The translations under genes and the position numbers were made by a program. Of a DNA stretch of 64,000 nucleotides, positions 24,514 to 37,372 are shown in pieces. The stretch is from Cyclina sinensis (Eukaryota; Mollusca; Bivalvia; Venerida; Veneridae): assembly GCA_012932295.1 (NCBI GenBank), contig JAAONU010000016.1, positions 27,713,290 to 27,777,289 of the forward strand, written 5' to 3'. How positions within the stretch are numbered: position 1 is the first letter of the stretch; every line of letters begins with the position of its first letter. The notes under the pieces are model-generated. The model ran no database searches. It saw only the letters and a list, made by a program, of their open reading frames with translations, and had not been told where the DNA came from.

Positions 24514-25089
24514 TCCTAGTGACAGAAAGTTTTCAACAGTTGAAGAAATACTTACAACTTTGACTTTTAATAAAGCTAAAATAGCTCTTAAATTAAATGG
24601 CTGGAAAAAAACAGGCAAACAAATCGTTACATTTGGAACAAATTCGATTTCAACTATCCAATATAAGGCTGATAATAAATACATCAATCTTCTAAGTTAA
24701 ACTCGTATTGAACGACGATATTCCAAAACATTAAAATGCACATTCTGACTGAAAATAAAATTTCCTGATATCCACTTAGCCTAAGTAACATTAAAATAAC
24801 ACGACAACTCCAAAATTTCAAACATTTGGAAGCTGTTTCGCAACGTTTATCTGACAAAAACAAGAAGGTTGCTCTGATGCTTAGCATTTTAGCATGTACC
24901 ATTTAAGTTGAGTAGAGAAAACAACTTAAGAATGTAATAGTTACTTCCCTATAAACCACGGAATACGAGTTTAAAAAGGTGATCTCATATGAAGATGTAT
25001 TTTACCACCATGTAAAGTACAATTATAATATAAAAATATTAGAAAAGTGTGCTACAACAGTTTTCTTTTTATAAAACATATTCGTATAA
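24514..25089. other. AT-rich non-coding DNA
   Basis: Nothing recognised; a 72-codon minus-strand ORF has no support. Confidence 0.4.
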
Positions 25090-25542
25090 TTAATTATTTG
25101 TGTTGTGTAATGTAGAAAAGGTTGATTTTGACCAAATTTTCCATGACATGACTTTTCCTAAACAACGCAAACTATTATTTGAAGCATAAGAAAAATTATC
25201 TGTTTGTTTTTTAACATTCACTAACAATGTCCAGTAATGCTGAGCAAATATCGTAGCTCGTTCTGTACGAAGCACATTTTTTCCTGAAAACAACTGTATT
25301 TTTCTATCAATAGCGTATTTGATATCTACACCAATACGGAAAAAAGTTGTCAGCAGATTCCTACAGTCTTGACACAGATACACATCTGATTCTACTAAAA
25401 AAAATGATAACATTTTAGAATGACTCTCATACATTGTATGATTTACAATTCCTATCTCTTTTTCGACAAATGTCACATGAAACATGACAAAGGCACATAT
25501 CACTGTCAGTGATGTGTAGATAAAAATGCATTCAGACGCCAC
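25090..25542 (-). CDS. Possible exon or small gene, unrecognised, 150 codons
   Basis: A 150-codon open frame ends at TAA on the minus strand. The listed start is GTG; the first ATG is about 20 codons in. The N-terminal part is hydrophobic and signal-like, followed by Y-L-C-Q-D-C-R-N-L-L, a CxxC pair reminiscent of one half of a zinc knuckle, then a Lys/Arg-rich middle and a Trp-containing tail. Composition looks more protein-like than most ORFs here. About 190 bp upstream on the same strand, an ATG in CAACATGG context (25784) opens a 49-nt stretch ending in the donor-like G|GTAAGC, and an AATAG|AA acceptor at about 25566 would keep phase. That acceptor lacks a good pyrimidine tract. I do not recognise the protein; chance or a decayed gene remain likely. 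Confidence 0.25.
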   Translation of the reverse strand: MASECIFIYTSLTVICAFVMFHVTFVEKEIGIVNHTMYESHSKMLSFFLVESDVYLCQDCRNLLTTFFRIGVDIKYAIDRKIQLFSGKNVLRTERATIFAQHYWTLLVNVKKQTDNFSYASNNSLRCLGKVMSWKIWSKSTFSTLHNTNN

Positions 25543-26699
25543 ATGATGGATACTTTCTATTCTTGTTTACTGAATGTGGTAACATTGTGTTGTATGATTA
25601 ATTAACACTTAGTCTAATACTAAAAGCCATTTCGAAGGGTCTGGGTAATTGGAACCCTTGTGCGAATTTTGTTATGATGAAATTTGTATACAAACTAACA
25701 AATAACCCTTTTAAAATCAGTTGTGTACAGCTTACCAATTCTTGAAAAATTTCCGGGTTTGCTGGACTTGCAAACGTCAACCATGTTGACTGTGCTTGTG
25801 TGTGAAGTCGATGTTTTGATATCGCTATTTTGGTCATAAGTCAGACAATTAATAGTCTCTCTTTACTTAAAATTATTGTGTATGTAATAAATACGATTGT
25901 TGTCATGTCTTGAATTAATACTATTGAATCTAAAATGGTTGTTTTTACAACACAAAAAGACGTTTCAAAATTGTTAGTAACATTTCATAAACTAATGGAA
26001 ATATCAGAAACCGTTATTTTAGAATTATTTTTGCTATTCTTTTTAATTCTCGACACATTTGATTGGTCCATTTCGTAGGTCAAAAACTGACTTCAGTAAT
26101 CTAGAAACAGTGGGACGAAAACGCGAAATTATAGATACAAAAGAGACAATAGGACAACGAGATAAGATAGATTATCACCCCAGTAATGTTTACTTAATTT
26201 TCGCCGTTCATCTAGATCTATAAAACATCGTTCAGGACAGTAAGATGGCAACAGTTTTCTTGATTAATGTGACTGTTATTCTACTTTATAACTAGATCAC
26301 AAAAATGCTATTCCGCTTTTGCAAGGATAAATATGGTAATCAATCATGCAACAATGTGAGAAAACGGACACCAGTCGAGGAACTTTCAATGTCTCTGGAA
26401 GGTTTCCAATAAGTTTACGTGAAATCCCAACGAATTAAACTTATTATTTGCACATTTTTCATACTTTCTATTAACTTTGTTGTAAGAAGGATATTTTAAA
26501 AATCTGCATAAACCTTATTCTGCATCATTTATTTTCTTGTTTTGTTCCATTTCCTCTCCCAATTTTAAAATTCTTTTGTCACCTGAAGTTGAAAGTAAAA
26601 TCACCAAGTGGAAGTAATTTTTTTGTAGTTTCAATAACTGATATTACGCGTTCTAAATGATCTAAAACTGACAGCTTCTCAAAATATAAAAAAGAATAA
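25543..26699. other. AT-rich non-coding DNA with possible upstream exon
   Basis: Holds the putative 49-nt first exon (25736-25784, minus strand) described with the preceding ORF. No other feature recognised. Confidence 0.35.
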
Positions 26700-26950
26700 A
26701 ACATACTGTACCTTGTTATCTGTGACAAGGACAGACATAAGCAAAAACCAAATGAAGGCTAAATTGTTGTGTTTACCGTATATATTTTTTTCTTACCCAC
26801 ATTGTGTTGAAAAAAAACCTTTGATGTTAAGACTTGAACGGCTTTCTTACAACACCCATCAGTCATCAATGCCATTAAAGTAATCATCTAAGAAATAGTA
26901 TATGCTGATTTAAATACCAGCAACTATTTCGCTAGTATAACCCGTTCTCC
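26700..26950 (+). repeat. Duplicate block I, copy A
   Basis: Shares CCTTTGATG, CATCAATG and TGATTTAAATACCAGC anchors in order with copies at 27.5, 37.6 and 40.7 kb. The upstream TACCTTGTT stretch also matches the 37.55-kb copy, so the homologous region is at least ~200 bp. Confidence 0.6.
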
Positions 26951-27439
26951 GTTACTGCTATTTTCACTAGAGCGGAGTCTATGGAACGGTGTCATATCGG
27001 ATAAAAATAGAATATTTTCTATACGTTAAGACACCTGTGCTGTTAGAACACAAAATAAATAGTCCTGAATAACATAAAGCGAACTAATTAGTGTTTAAAA
27101 ATTTGTAAAATTAGTCTTAAAACTGTTATTTACGGGTCTTCCCTAGAAAAAATGACCGGCTTTTGTTTGCAAAATACTTTCTAATTACTTAAGATGATAA
27201 AGTGCGAAATATTCCGATAATATAGAGCATGAAGTTCCTTTTATCACACATGCGTAATTTAGAAAGTGGCATAACCTTTGTTTAATACTGAAGAGTGAAC
27301 ATGACAGTTTTCTGTTCCTGATTAGATACCGGACACAACGTGTGTTCATACTGTCCAGGTCAAACAAGTAAATAATAATAAATTAAATGAAATTAATTAA
27401 TTACTATTAACTGATTGCCAGGTACTGTCGGTATCACCA

Positions 27440-27800
27440 GGAGCTTCCAAGGACAAAAAGTAATATTTCAAATTAACCTTCTCACCTTTACCAGGTTCAT
27501 TCCTCAACACATTGATTTAAACTGAAGCCTTTGATGTAAAGATTAATACAGCTTTTTACAACGCCCATCCGTCATCAATGGCAATTAAGTAATTGTCTAA
27601 GAAATCCTTTACTCTGATTTAAATACCAGCTGTGACGTGATTCATTCAAATATTCCGATCTTTTTATTGCATCTGCCATTTTCCAGGAAAGATTATTTAG
27701 ACGGTGACATTAATAAGAAAAAGATTAGAGTATGTTACAACAACACTATGTGGTCGTTTTATGTGTTCTATTTATGTTTCAAGATGTATTTTAGTGTCAG
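27440..27800 (+). repeat. Duplicate block I, copy B
   Basis: Contains AACTGAAGCCTTTGATGTAA and, ~100 bp on, TGATTTAAATACCAGC, then CATTTTCCAGGAAAG. This is the least interrupted copy, best matched by 40,740-40,930. Confidence 0.65.
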
Positions 27801-28937
27801 TGAAAATAACAGGTTATAAAAATAGTGGATGAAATTAGATATATTTTAGTTATTCTTTTTTAAATGGTGTTTCTGTCCTTTGAAGTTGTTCCTACACAAC
27901 TTGTTTTGTGCTATCATCATAACGTATTTAAATGCTTCTTATTATACCGTGGTTGATAACGCGATATATCTGATAAATCTGACAAAATCTCACATTTTTT
28001 TTGAAGCCCAGCCGAAGGAATGCGCAAAATTCAAAAGATTTCATAAATTTGTAGACAGTCCACAAACTTGATAAAATACTGTAGGCTAGTTATAGCACGC
28101 TACAGATAGTATCATACATAGTTTATTTAATTAAAAAAAGATATTCGGAAATAAATCGCTTTCGATTTTCTTTCTAAAGATAAATGATATCGTTCATATC
28201 ATGGACCAATATTCTGCCATATTCCCCGCCTCTGTCCCGAATATTCAGTACATTTTCAGTACAGCAGCCAAAAACAATCTTACAAAACGATGAGCCAAAA
28301 TCGAGCCAGTAAAAACCTATTAGTAGGATTGTTAAGAAGTATCTTTATAAACATGAAATAAGCACCTGCCCATAATATTATACTTTGTAAAACAGTGACG
28401 CTGCCTTACCCCATATACAACGTCAGGCAATTTCCTTACTACAATCATTTAAGTTCCATTGCAGACAGCCGATAACAAGCAGCATATTATTAAAAGTATT
28501 TTAAGCGTAATTATTCTTTCTAAATATGTCAATATGTTTTGGCAATATTTGTCTTTTTACCCTTATCTACATCCAGCGTCTAAATTGTCCGTTGCCCGGC
28601 TTTTAATTGACCAGCAAACCGTTTCAAGCCAACAATCGAAACTACACGAGTCGCAAACAAGTTTCCTCCCTTGCCTTACTTTAACAGAAGATATCTGCTG
28701 AAATGATTTTACACTTTATATATTTTTAGCCTTACTGTGGAAAAAAAATACGACGGTTCATGTAAATTGTCTTGATGTTCATTCAATCAGACATGCCTGT
28801 TAACACAATTTTCCTCTTAATATAAGACTCGTGTACGACCTCTAAATAGCGTGCGGAAAAGAGACTAGGACAACAGTTTCAGATTGCAAACTTATTCAAG
28901 GAAGCCGTGTTCATACAAGATGTCTTTGACAAGAAGT
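27801..28937. other. AT-rich non-coding DNA between duplicate blocks
   Basis: Weak collinear similarity to 40.98-41.40 kb (for example AATAGCGTG at about 28846 and 41031) suggests it belongs to the duplicated unit. No gene recognised. Confidence 0.35.
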
Positions 28938-29003
28938 ACACACACACGCGCACGCACGCACGCACGCACGCACACACACACAACAACAACAACAACAACA
29001 AAA
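28938..29003. repeat. Compound AC / ACGC / CAA microsatellite
   Basis: CA repeats pass into CACG tetramers, back into CA, then into seven CAA triplets. A three-motif compound tract of this kind is probably polymorphic. Confidence 0.95.
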
Positions 29004-29159
29004 CTTGGTCTTCTACGATTTATGTATTGAAAATAAAAGGTTAAAAAGAATAGTTTCCGAGAGTTTAAAAGATTAATGCTTTTTGCACATTACATGTAAA
29101 AGTTTGCTATTATGTTATGAAAGTCGATGATTTTAATCAACACATTGCCGCTCTATAGA

Positions 29160-29380
29160 TTCAATTCGATATTTTCTTCGCTTCAGTTAACAAATCAAAT
29201 ATGGTAATTCATCTGACATTTGAAACCAGTCTGTCAGCATTCTTTGATGTTAAAAATATCAGTAATAAGATCCAAGTCAAAATTAGATTTGTCTTCTTGC
29301 AAGATTGAATCAGCTTGTACGCAGTGGGGTTCAGCTGTGCGCGACCTTTGTCATTTTACCACCGACCCCATCCCCACCCC
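29160..29380 (+). repeat. Duplicate block II, copy B
   Basis: TTCTTCGCTTCAGTTAACAA, CATCTGACATTT, then GATCCAAGTCAAAATTAGAT followed by TTGTCTTCTTGCAAGA align in order with 41,410-41,590. Confidence 0.65.
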
Positions 29381-29825
29381 GCTCTTCCATTTTGTTTGCT
29401 TCTTATTAGAAAAGTTTTGTAGACAGGGTTTTTGTTCTTGTGTTTACCAACATGGAACATTTTAGATCCTGATTTTGGTTCAAGAATATTTGATAGTTTA
29501 AAAAGAAGAAGGTATTTAGCTCTTTCAGAATGTCGCTTTTTTATAATCCTTTTTCTTTGTAAAATCTATTAATTTTACAATGTTTCCATCCTTAATAATG
29601 TGTATAAAAACTAACAGGTAACGGATTTCAGTGAAATCAGTTGATCATTACAATGAAATTAAACATAAATTAATCTGCACTTTTTACGATATTTTGTAAG
29701 CAAATAATTACCCTTGCAGACATAATCTATTACAAAGATTAATAACATTGTTCTAAGTCATTTTAAAAGAAAATAACTTTGGTTCAAAAGCCAAAAAAAT
29801 CTTTAAAAACCCCAACAAAAAACGT

Positions 29826-29900
29826 TATTCAGCAAGTTGCCTATGTAATAATCGTATAAAATTATTGCAATGATGGCAAGTCAAAGTGTAATGACGCGTA
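29826..29900 (+). repeat. Duplicate block III, copy B
   Basis: ATAATCGTATAAAATTATTG then CAATGATGGCAAGTC align with copies at 33.8 and 44.05 kb. Confidence 0.5.
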
Positions 29901-30028
29901 CATGAAACGTACAGTCCTTTTTGGTAAATCAAAAGAAAATGAACGAATCCATCTTAAATTTTGCAAATATCTGCTTGGTGTCAAAAAAAAACAACACAAC
30001 ATGTAATATGGCTACATACGATGAATTA

Positions 30029-30482
30029 GGTATATATAAGAAGATATACAAGAATACTTTATATATAAGTAGATATACAAGAATACTTTATATATAAGTA
30101 GATATACAAGAATACTTTATATACAAGTAGATATACAAGAATACTTTATATATAAGTAGATATACAAGAATACTTTATATACAAGTAGATATACAAGAAT
30201 ACTTTATATACAAGTAGATATACAAGAATACTTTATATATAAGTAGATATACAAGAATACTTTTTATATAAGTAGATATACAAGAATACTTTATATACAA
30301 GTAGATATACAAGAATACTTTATATATAAGTAGATATACAAGAATACTTTATATACAAGTAGATATACAAGAATACTTTATATATAAGTAGATATACAAG
30401 AATACTTTTTATATAAGTAGATATACAAGAATACTTTTTATATAAGTAGATATACAAGAATACTTTATATATAAGTAGATAT
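30029..30482. repeat. 29-bp minisatellite, about 15.6 near-identical units
   Basis: The unit AAGTAGATATACAAGAATAC-TTTATATAT repeats at strict 29-bp spacing with almost no drift. The variable position at the unit end takes three states (TTTATATAT, TTTATATAC, TTTTTATAT), in an order that partly repeats (C-A-T and C-A-C-A-T runs), hinting at multi-unit exchange. The first unit has AAGAAG for AAGTAG. Confidence 0.95.
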
Positions 30483-33400
30483 TATACAATTATTGACTAG
30501 TGTGCCATTGAATATGATGTGAATATCATCTTACATGGAATAAATATATGATACTAATTGACTAAAATATTCTTACATTTTTCGACGTAGCTGTATTTAA
30601 TCGATTTTGACCTATATTCTTAACGAATGAAATTGTTTGATACAAAACCTTAAGCTGAAGAAGGACGTTTGCCGTTGGTAAGGTGTGTTTCTGTTATAGA
30701 ATTTTAGGACAGAATTCGTAATTGTTCGTTTCATTGCCTCTGAAAATAATGCAAAAATAATAACATTAATACAACCGTTAATTAAATATCAAACATTTTA
30801 ACCATGAAAAATCATCCTACATGGAATAAATATATGATAGATATGACTAAATAGTTAATTGATTTAACTGAAAATGATATTGAATCTTTAAGCATTAATC
30901 TCAACTTTTTTGTTTATAGCCTAAACTATTAAGGAAATAGGATATTCGATAACTACGCTCTCAATACTTACCAATGTCCGACAACTATACACTTTTGATT
31001 TTGACTATATCTACGCTAATTATCTTTTTAAAATATAATTCTTGCTAGAATTGTTCTGGGTTCTACTATTACAAACTGACCCCCTTAGTTCCATTTTCTG
31101 ACATTCAGTCAACCAAGTGGTCGTTGTCATGTTCATAAGTCTGCGTGTACATGAGGAACGGTGTGTATAACAAGGTGATTAGAAACTGACTACTGAGAGA
31201 CGGAAGATGACCATTAAGCTCCCTTTGAGCAACATTTTTTTCTCTAAATTTAAATTGGAGTGATATAAAAGAAATGTATGTAATACTTTGGAGTTTGTGT
31301 CATCCAATGAATTTCCTTTCTTCCATTGGTTTTGCACTAAGTTTTGTCTTAAAGGTACGAGTTATATACACTAATAATTTGATACGTACAGAAAAATTAT
31401 ATTTTGCATTGCTCATTAACAAATTGTAGCACTCTAGTCTACTTGTTTTAACTTTACAAGGATATGATTTTTATGATATTTACTTTAAATCTTATACGAT
31501 ATAGTAATACCGTCGCGTTACGGTATAACACTTTGAAAGGGAAAAAAATCAATTTTTAATGTAATTATTTGACTTATTTTTTGTCAGTTTGTTATTTTTT
31601 AAGCATTAGTCATAAATATTACAAGAAATTTATAATACAAGAAAACTTTCTTTTTTTTGTCATCTGAAGCACAGCCCTTTTAACGTATTAACATAATGTT
31701 AATAGATCTATCAAACCTATTTTACAGTAACGTAAAACACATGATCTTCAATTAGCTCTTTTTTCACGTAAAAGGGCATTGTTACCCTACAGTTCAGAGT
31801 GTAACATTTCCTTCTGCAGCATGTAAGACTGGGTGACACTGAACGAATCAGGTCCTGGTGTCAAAATGTCCTTTCGAAATTATTAGTTCAATAGGTAAAC
31901 CGTATACATGATTACAAGTCTTAATATAGAGAGATGTTGTTGTTGTAAATATTTTTGGTGGTTAGCAATCACTTCCAAATATGACTCAAGGATACATTAT
32001 TAAAATATGTTCTTAATATTATCTATTGTTTTTCATTTCATAGAAAATAAGCCAATAAATGCATATGCAGTATATCACGTGTTATGTTTAGGATATTTCC
32101 CTTTAAATTAAATTAAATATATTGCAGAATTATTACAGAATTTTGGTATGATACCGTGTTTCGGCAAGATACAAGTATTTCAGTTATCGTATTTATATGA
32201 AATATGAAAATATTGCATTCAAAGTTTCTTGATGCGAGATTCATGTATGTCTAAAATATGGAGAGTCAAAGCTTTCACTAACACAGAAACTTCAAATTTG
32301 CAGAATTTGTCTCTGTTGCTTGTATGCATGAAATAATCTGAAGACAGGTTTTGTTTTTTCGTAAATACCACTCTGTTTTCTATTTTTATAACAAGCAAAT
32401 CTTTTCAGGAATATATTTTTTAAAACAACATCATTGACAGGGCTCATAAAACGGAATTGGAAAGTGGACTTGGATGAATCATATGTCGTTGCTTTGACGG
32501 CTAAGTGTAGTACAATGCTTGAATTGGCAAATTTTATTTCGCATAGTTAAGGACTGTATTTAAAGGTCAGTAGAATTAAAAAAACCTTAGAAAGTATCTC
32601 TGAATTTCACATGAAAACTAAAATATAAATAATGCGATCAAAACATACTCTTTCTGAAATCAAGACTTGCAAACACTCTAATTGGCATACATTTTTTTCT
32701 GGTTTGAACTGAAAGCTTACACGAAATCTAAGCTGTATTCGTGGCTTACCATCGTATTATCATCGGACTGTGTGCCCGTTTTAAGTACTTCTATGCTCGG
32801 ACTGGTAATATTAAACCTTAATTAAAACAGGCAATCCTGTTTCGCCTGTACATTTGGGGACCATTTGTATCAGTTAGAACCGTTTTAATGTTCTACACTA
32901 CCTCCTTTAATTATTTTTATTTCACAAACAACTTGCAGGAAGTTCATTATATTAAATATCTAGTTTATATTCTCTTTAACTGCTTCTGTTCTGAAATGAA
33001 AGAGAAACGTCCGTGGTACTTTAGCTATACCATCCCACATCATTTTCAAACGACTATACTGTTAAGGTTACATGCGTATTTTATGCTTCAAACTCACGCA
33101 ACGTGTTCATACAAAGATCGTTCACCATAAAAGATTAAAAAAAAACAAAGGTTAGAAAGAATTTATACTGATCATGATAAGAACGATGCGAAGATGATTT
33201 AGATGATGAAAAAGACGTTGATGGTTAACATCTCGCTTTACTGATACTTATCAAAGTAAAATAGCCACTATATGGTCATGATTCTTTTTCTTGTTGGCTT
33301 TTAATGAATAGATTAAGATGAATAGGATAAGACAGTCAAAACAAAATGAATCAAATAACCTGTAAAAATCAGATGAAATTAATCTACCAACTTTCGAAAT

Positions 33401-33785
33401 GATATAACGAAAAAAATGTTGTAGTTTAATTCACCATTCTCTATTAAAACAGTAATTTTAGCTTTGACAAATTATTCATTCTTTTAGACTGTCTCTATAT
33501 ATTTTGTAAATACTTCAAGTACCAATTCTAGCCTCTCTTGTTTAATGCTATAATGCATAGTGCTAATGTAGGTATTTTCATCTTAAAGCAAAGGTCGTGT
33601 TTTAGGTATACATGGATTATGTTTAGAACAGTTTTGCATCATTTTTAAAGAGTTTGTTTTTGTTTTTCAAGAAAACAATACACAGATCCTTTCCATACTT
33701 ATCAAGATACATGTACATCTAAAATTCGACAATTACATTTTACAAGATTGAAGGTATAGCCTGTATTACAAGACAATATTTCGAA
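30483..33785. other. AT-rich non-coding DNA
   Basis: No gene recognised. CATGGAATAAATATATGATA with its flanks occurs at 30,535 and 30,820, a local ~50-bp direct duplication. An 80-codon ORF (32888-33130) has no recognisable domain. Confidence 0.45.
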
Positions 33786-33895
33786 CGAAGTATAATGTAA
33801 TTACTACAACAACTATCACCAAAATATAAAGAATAATCGTATCGAATTATAGCTGCAATGGCAACTGATGTCTAATTTTATTTAAAAAGTCAGAA
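33786..33895 (+). repeat. Duplicate block III, copy 2
   Basis: CACCAAAATATAAAGAATAA, then GCAATGGCAACTGATGTC align with 44,020-44,100, including spacing. Confidence 0.55.
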
Positions 33896-35049
33896 TATTG
33901 TACGCGAAGCAGAGGAGCAATTCTTTTTATAATAAGATTTAAGGCATTAAATGCACAAATGAAGCATTGGATGTACTCTAACATCGTATCAAGCACAAAA
34001 ACCTGTAAATTCCTATGAGATTTGTTGATTCTGATGGTTCATGTCGTAAATTTTCTTTGTTACTATAAATAAGGGACTTCCAGAGTTATTTGTACTTTTA
34101 TCTAAAGCGCAATGATCTCCGCTAACTTCTATGTCTTTACTGTCGCGAGGCAAATACACATTGGCCAACTAAATTGATCAGCCTTTGAACGGAATTTGGT
34201 CAACAAATTTACGGTAACTATTTTTTCCTAGACCTCATCTATCGTTGTAAATCAGTGTTTGTTATCAAAATAATTCCAAGTTCATTTTTTATGAAGCTTA
34301 AATTCACTTTTATTTTACCCTTTTTTGTCTCACTTCAAAGAAATATTGTTGTCTTAAAAATCTGGCCTTTTCACGGAAGATAATGTACTTAATGTATTTA
34401 AATTGTGTAGATCAAAATATCTGAAGCTTTTCCAAAACAAATTTGGAGTGTTATTTCTTTAGACAAATACTGACTGACATCATGTCCAAAGCCATTACTG
34501 TCCAATGAATACAGAACTTGAATCTCAAGATAAGAGGCTATATCAATATTGATACATAATACTACAGTGATCTTAAAGAACATATATGAATAAATTTGTG
34601 TTTTTGTTCAGGATTACAGGACCCTTACGCTGTCTGTAAAATTTCCATATATCATTGCATGATACACTTATGGACTCAGTTCAAATCAGGGCATTTTCTG
34701 GTATCGTCTTAAAGACACGAGTGAAAAATGCTTGCATTAAGTTACACAAATCTTAAAGAAAGTCCATATCGTGACAAACATTTAACTCAGCAAACGAAAA
34801 AACATGAGCTACAACGTGTCTTGAAGGTTTGCAATGTTTAAAACATGGGTCTTAAAAATCACACAACTAATTACTCAGTGTAAACTTTTCTAAGGTTTGT
34901 GAAAATTAGGATAGATTTCTGAAGTCATAAAAATGGCAACATCATCTTTTTTCTCTTAAGTTTGTTTGACATCGTTAATTATTCTGTGAAATAGAAAGTA
35001 ACGAACTTGTATTGTTGCTGGTTTCAAGTTGTTTAATTACTATCATATT
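33896..35049. other. AT-rich non-coding DNA
   Basis: No gene recognised apart from block IV copy 1 at about 34.5 kb. Confidence 0.4.
34495..34565 (+). repeat. Duplicate block IV, copy 1
   Basis: CTGTCCAATGAATACAGAAC, then CAAGATAAGAGGCTATATCA and TGATACATAAT align with 44,865-44,930 and 48,490-48,555. One frame, C-P-M-N-x-E-L-E then D-K-x-L-Y-Q-Y, is shared by this and the 44.9-kb copy. The second half also resembles block V. Confidence 0.5.
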
Positions 35050-35479
35050 TTTTAGGCCCTTTAGGGTTACCCCGTTTATTCTCCCCGTAACATGGTTATG
35101 TATGGGTCGGGGAACCATCCCATACTAACCTTACAATCATAATGCATAGAACAGAATAGAATATATAAATTACAAATCATAATATCATTCATGGAAGTTT
35201 TCATTTTCTATTATAAAATATCAACACATATCATCGACGGGTACTTATTCAATACTGTATTCAGGAACCTCGTTCTATTTTACAAAAGGAATTCAAAAAG
35301 GGAAAACCAAATTTATATATACATACAACAGAAAAGTAACTTTGTCACTATATAAAAAGGAAGAGTTCTTAATTGATTTCAAACAAATACAATATCACTT
35401 CATGAAATGATAATTAATGGATAAAAATATTTTCTTTCAGAGACCAACATTCTCTCTTTTTCCAGTTTTATGGGTTTCA

Positions 35480-36330
35480 TTATTTATTGAAGATACAAGC
35501 TTTAAGCTTTTTTAAGTCCTTGCAAAGACGGTTTGAAACCATGTCTATTACACAAAAATATGTATTTTTATTTCTAAACATAATATATTAAAATGCATTA
35601 AACTTCGATTTGTATATCCCAGTATAAAAGATTAAGCATTTATGTAAAATCTGCGTACAATAATTTTACGGCCTTTTGGAGTAATTAAAGACTGTGTACA
35701 TGTACATTCCCAGAACAAGTGTCCTTTTCATTTTTACAAAACGAGCATTGATCTGTTTTGATAATCCGCATTTTTAACAATAATACATCTGTTCCCAATA
35801 TTTGCTGAATTATTCTTGCTTGCAACCACTGTATATAAGTATCTTGATTAATTACGAAAACCCATTTATTTATGTTTTTCCATTCTGAATTTTCAGTTTG
35901 AAAAACTTGTGACCATTTTTCTACACACATGGGAATATCCTTATTTTCTATAAAAATGCTGTACATTTGGCGTATACCTTTTCTTTCACTTAATGTGGAC
36001 TTTAGATACAAAGGTATAACAGGACATAAATCGTCATACGCTAGAGCATTTTCATTCTTTTCTGTCGTAATCAAAATCTTTTTAGTAATACTTTTAATTC
36101 CTGCGAATTAGAGAAAGTTGATTTTTAAATCTGATTTTTCCAATTCTCCTCTGCCTATAAAAACACTAATTTTATTAACAATATCTTAAATAAATCTTAT
36201 TCCCTTGTCATAAAACGATCTTAAAAATATTGACTTTTTATCAATTTTTATCATATGATTATAAAAAAGGGGCAGATCTAAAAAATTATTCATAGTTTTA
36301 ACTGGTATACAGTCCATTAGATTTGAATAT
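35480..36330 (-). pseudogene. LINE ORF2 C-terminal region with cysteine motif
   Basis: The 129-codon open stretch at 35685-36074 ends in C-S-F-C-K-N-E-K-D-T, the start of the C-terminal zinc-knuckle motif of RT proteins. Upstream residues (F-Y-D-K-G-I-R-F-I near 36,200) and downstream residues in another frame (F-I-L-G-Y-T-N near 35,610) extend the match on both sides. A frameshift breaks the zinc motif itself. Confidence 0.8.
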
Positions 36331-36429
36331 GCATACTACACATCCTTCCAGAAGTAGTTCTTTAACTGCCTTTGTAAAACTTCTATGTATCTTTACATGA
36401 ATTAAACACTTCTTAGAAATATAAAATCT

Positions 36430-37372
36430 TACCTATAAAATTAAAGCATTTACTGTTTTCAGTAATAACTAATCGAACTAACCATGTAACTTTCAAACTT
36501 TTCATATAGGCAATAATATCAACCATTTTAAGACCATCCTCTGAATATTCCTTAACAAAAATAGAACGTTAAATTTTTGGAAGTCTTAGACAAACAAATA
36601 CATAAAATAAAGTATCTACTTGTTGTAAAATGTGTGTTGACGGATTAGGTAAAGCTATGAAGAGGTGTGTTAAAATTTGTAAAAACAGGGATTTTAAAAC
36701 TGTGATTCTACCAATAGGAGTAAGTTGTCTTTTCTTCCAATATGTAATACATTTTTTTTTTTAAATTTTGTCTAAAAAGTTTAGTTCTGTATTTTTTTTC
36801 TAGGTCAATATGAAAGACCTGTCTAAGACGCTTAAACATTGTAGTATCCCGATTTAATTTCCACTTCGTTTTTATTGCTCTAGTGGTATATTTTAGTGAC
36901 ACTATCCAAACCACGTGTGTTTTTTTCGAAGTTCACCTTTAAACCTAAGAACATTCCAAACTCGTTTAAAGTATTTAAAGCACAGTTCAGTGATTTTTCT
37001 ATTCCATCCAGTAATAAGGAAGTGTCATCAGCGAACTTATTGATCTTATATTCAGTATCATGTATTATGATGCCCTTTATGTCTGTAATACTTCGAATCT
37101 TGTGAGCTAACATCTCTACACATAGAATAAAAATATAGAGGCTTATTGGATCACCTTGACGACAACCATGCCCAACAATAAAAATACTTGAAAAATAATC
37201 ATTCAATTGGATGGATGCTATTATATCAGTATTAAACGTGAAATCTAACTCTTAAACATGGGACCAAATTTCAAAAATCTACAGTTTTTTAATAAAGCAG
37301 CCATGGGATAAAGTATCAAATGCCTTTTCAAAATCATCTGCTGCTATCATATTATGTGAAAGAACAAAACAT
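36430..37372 (-). pseudogene. LINE reverse transcriptase fragment, palm to thumb
   Basis: The catalytic motif A (D-D-F-E-K-A-F-D) lies at 37315-37338, C-R-Q-G-D-P at 37147-37164, and the active-site box F-A-D-D at 37024-37035, in the expected order and spacing. In-frame TAG and TAA stops separate motif A from C-R-Q-G-D-P, where another frame restores the expected residues, so at least one frameshift occurred. A poly-T stretch near 36920 marks a second frameshift, after which the thumb continues (K-W-K-L-N-x-D-T-T, then P-I-G-R-I-T-V-L-K-S near 36,700 and D-G-L-K-M-V-D-I near 36,520). Non-functional. Confidence 0.9.

Noticed and set aside
23787..24563. Several overlapping Ser/Trp/Glu/Arg- and Lys-rich ORFs on both strands
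   Set aside because: All lie in the foldback element and result from the repeated CTCGTTCCCACGAG motif and A/T runs.
28938..29003. Regularly spaced repeat considered as a CRISPR-like array
   Set aside because: It is a simple compound microsatellite with no spacers; no array of repeat plus unique spacers exists in the window.
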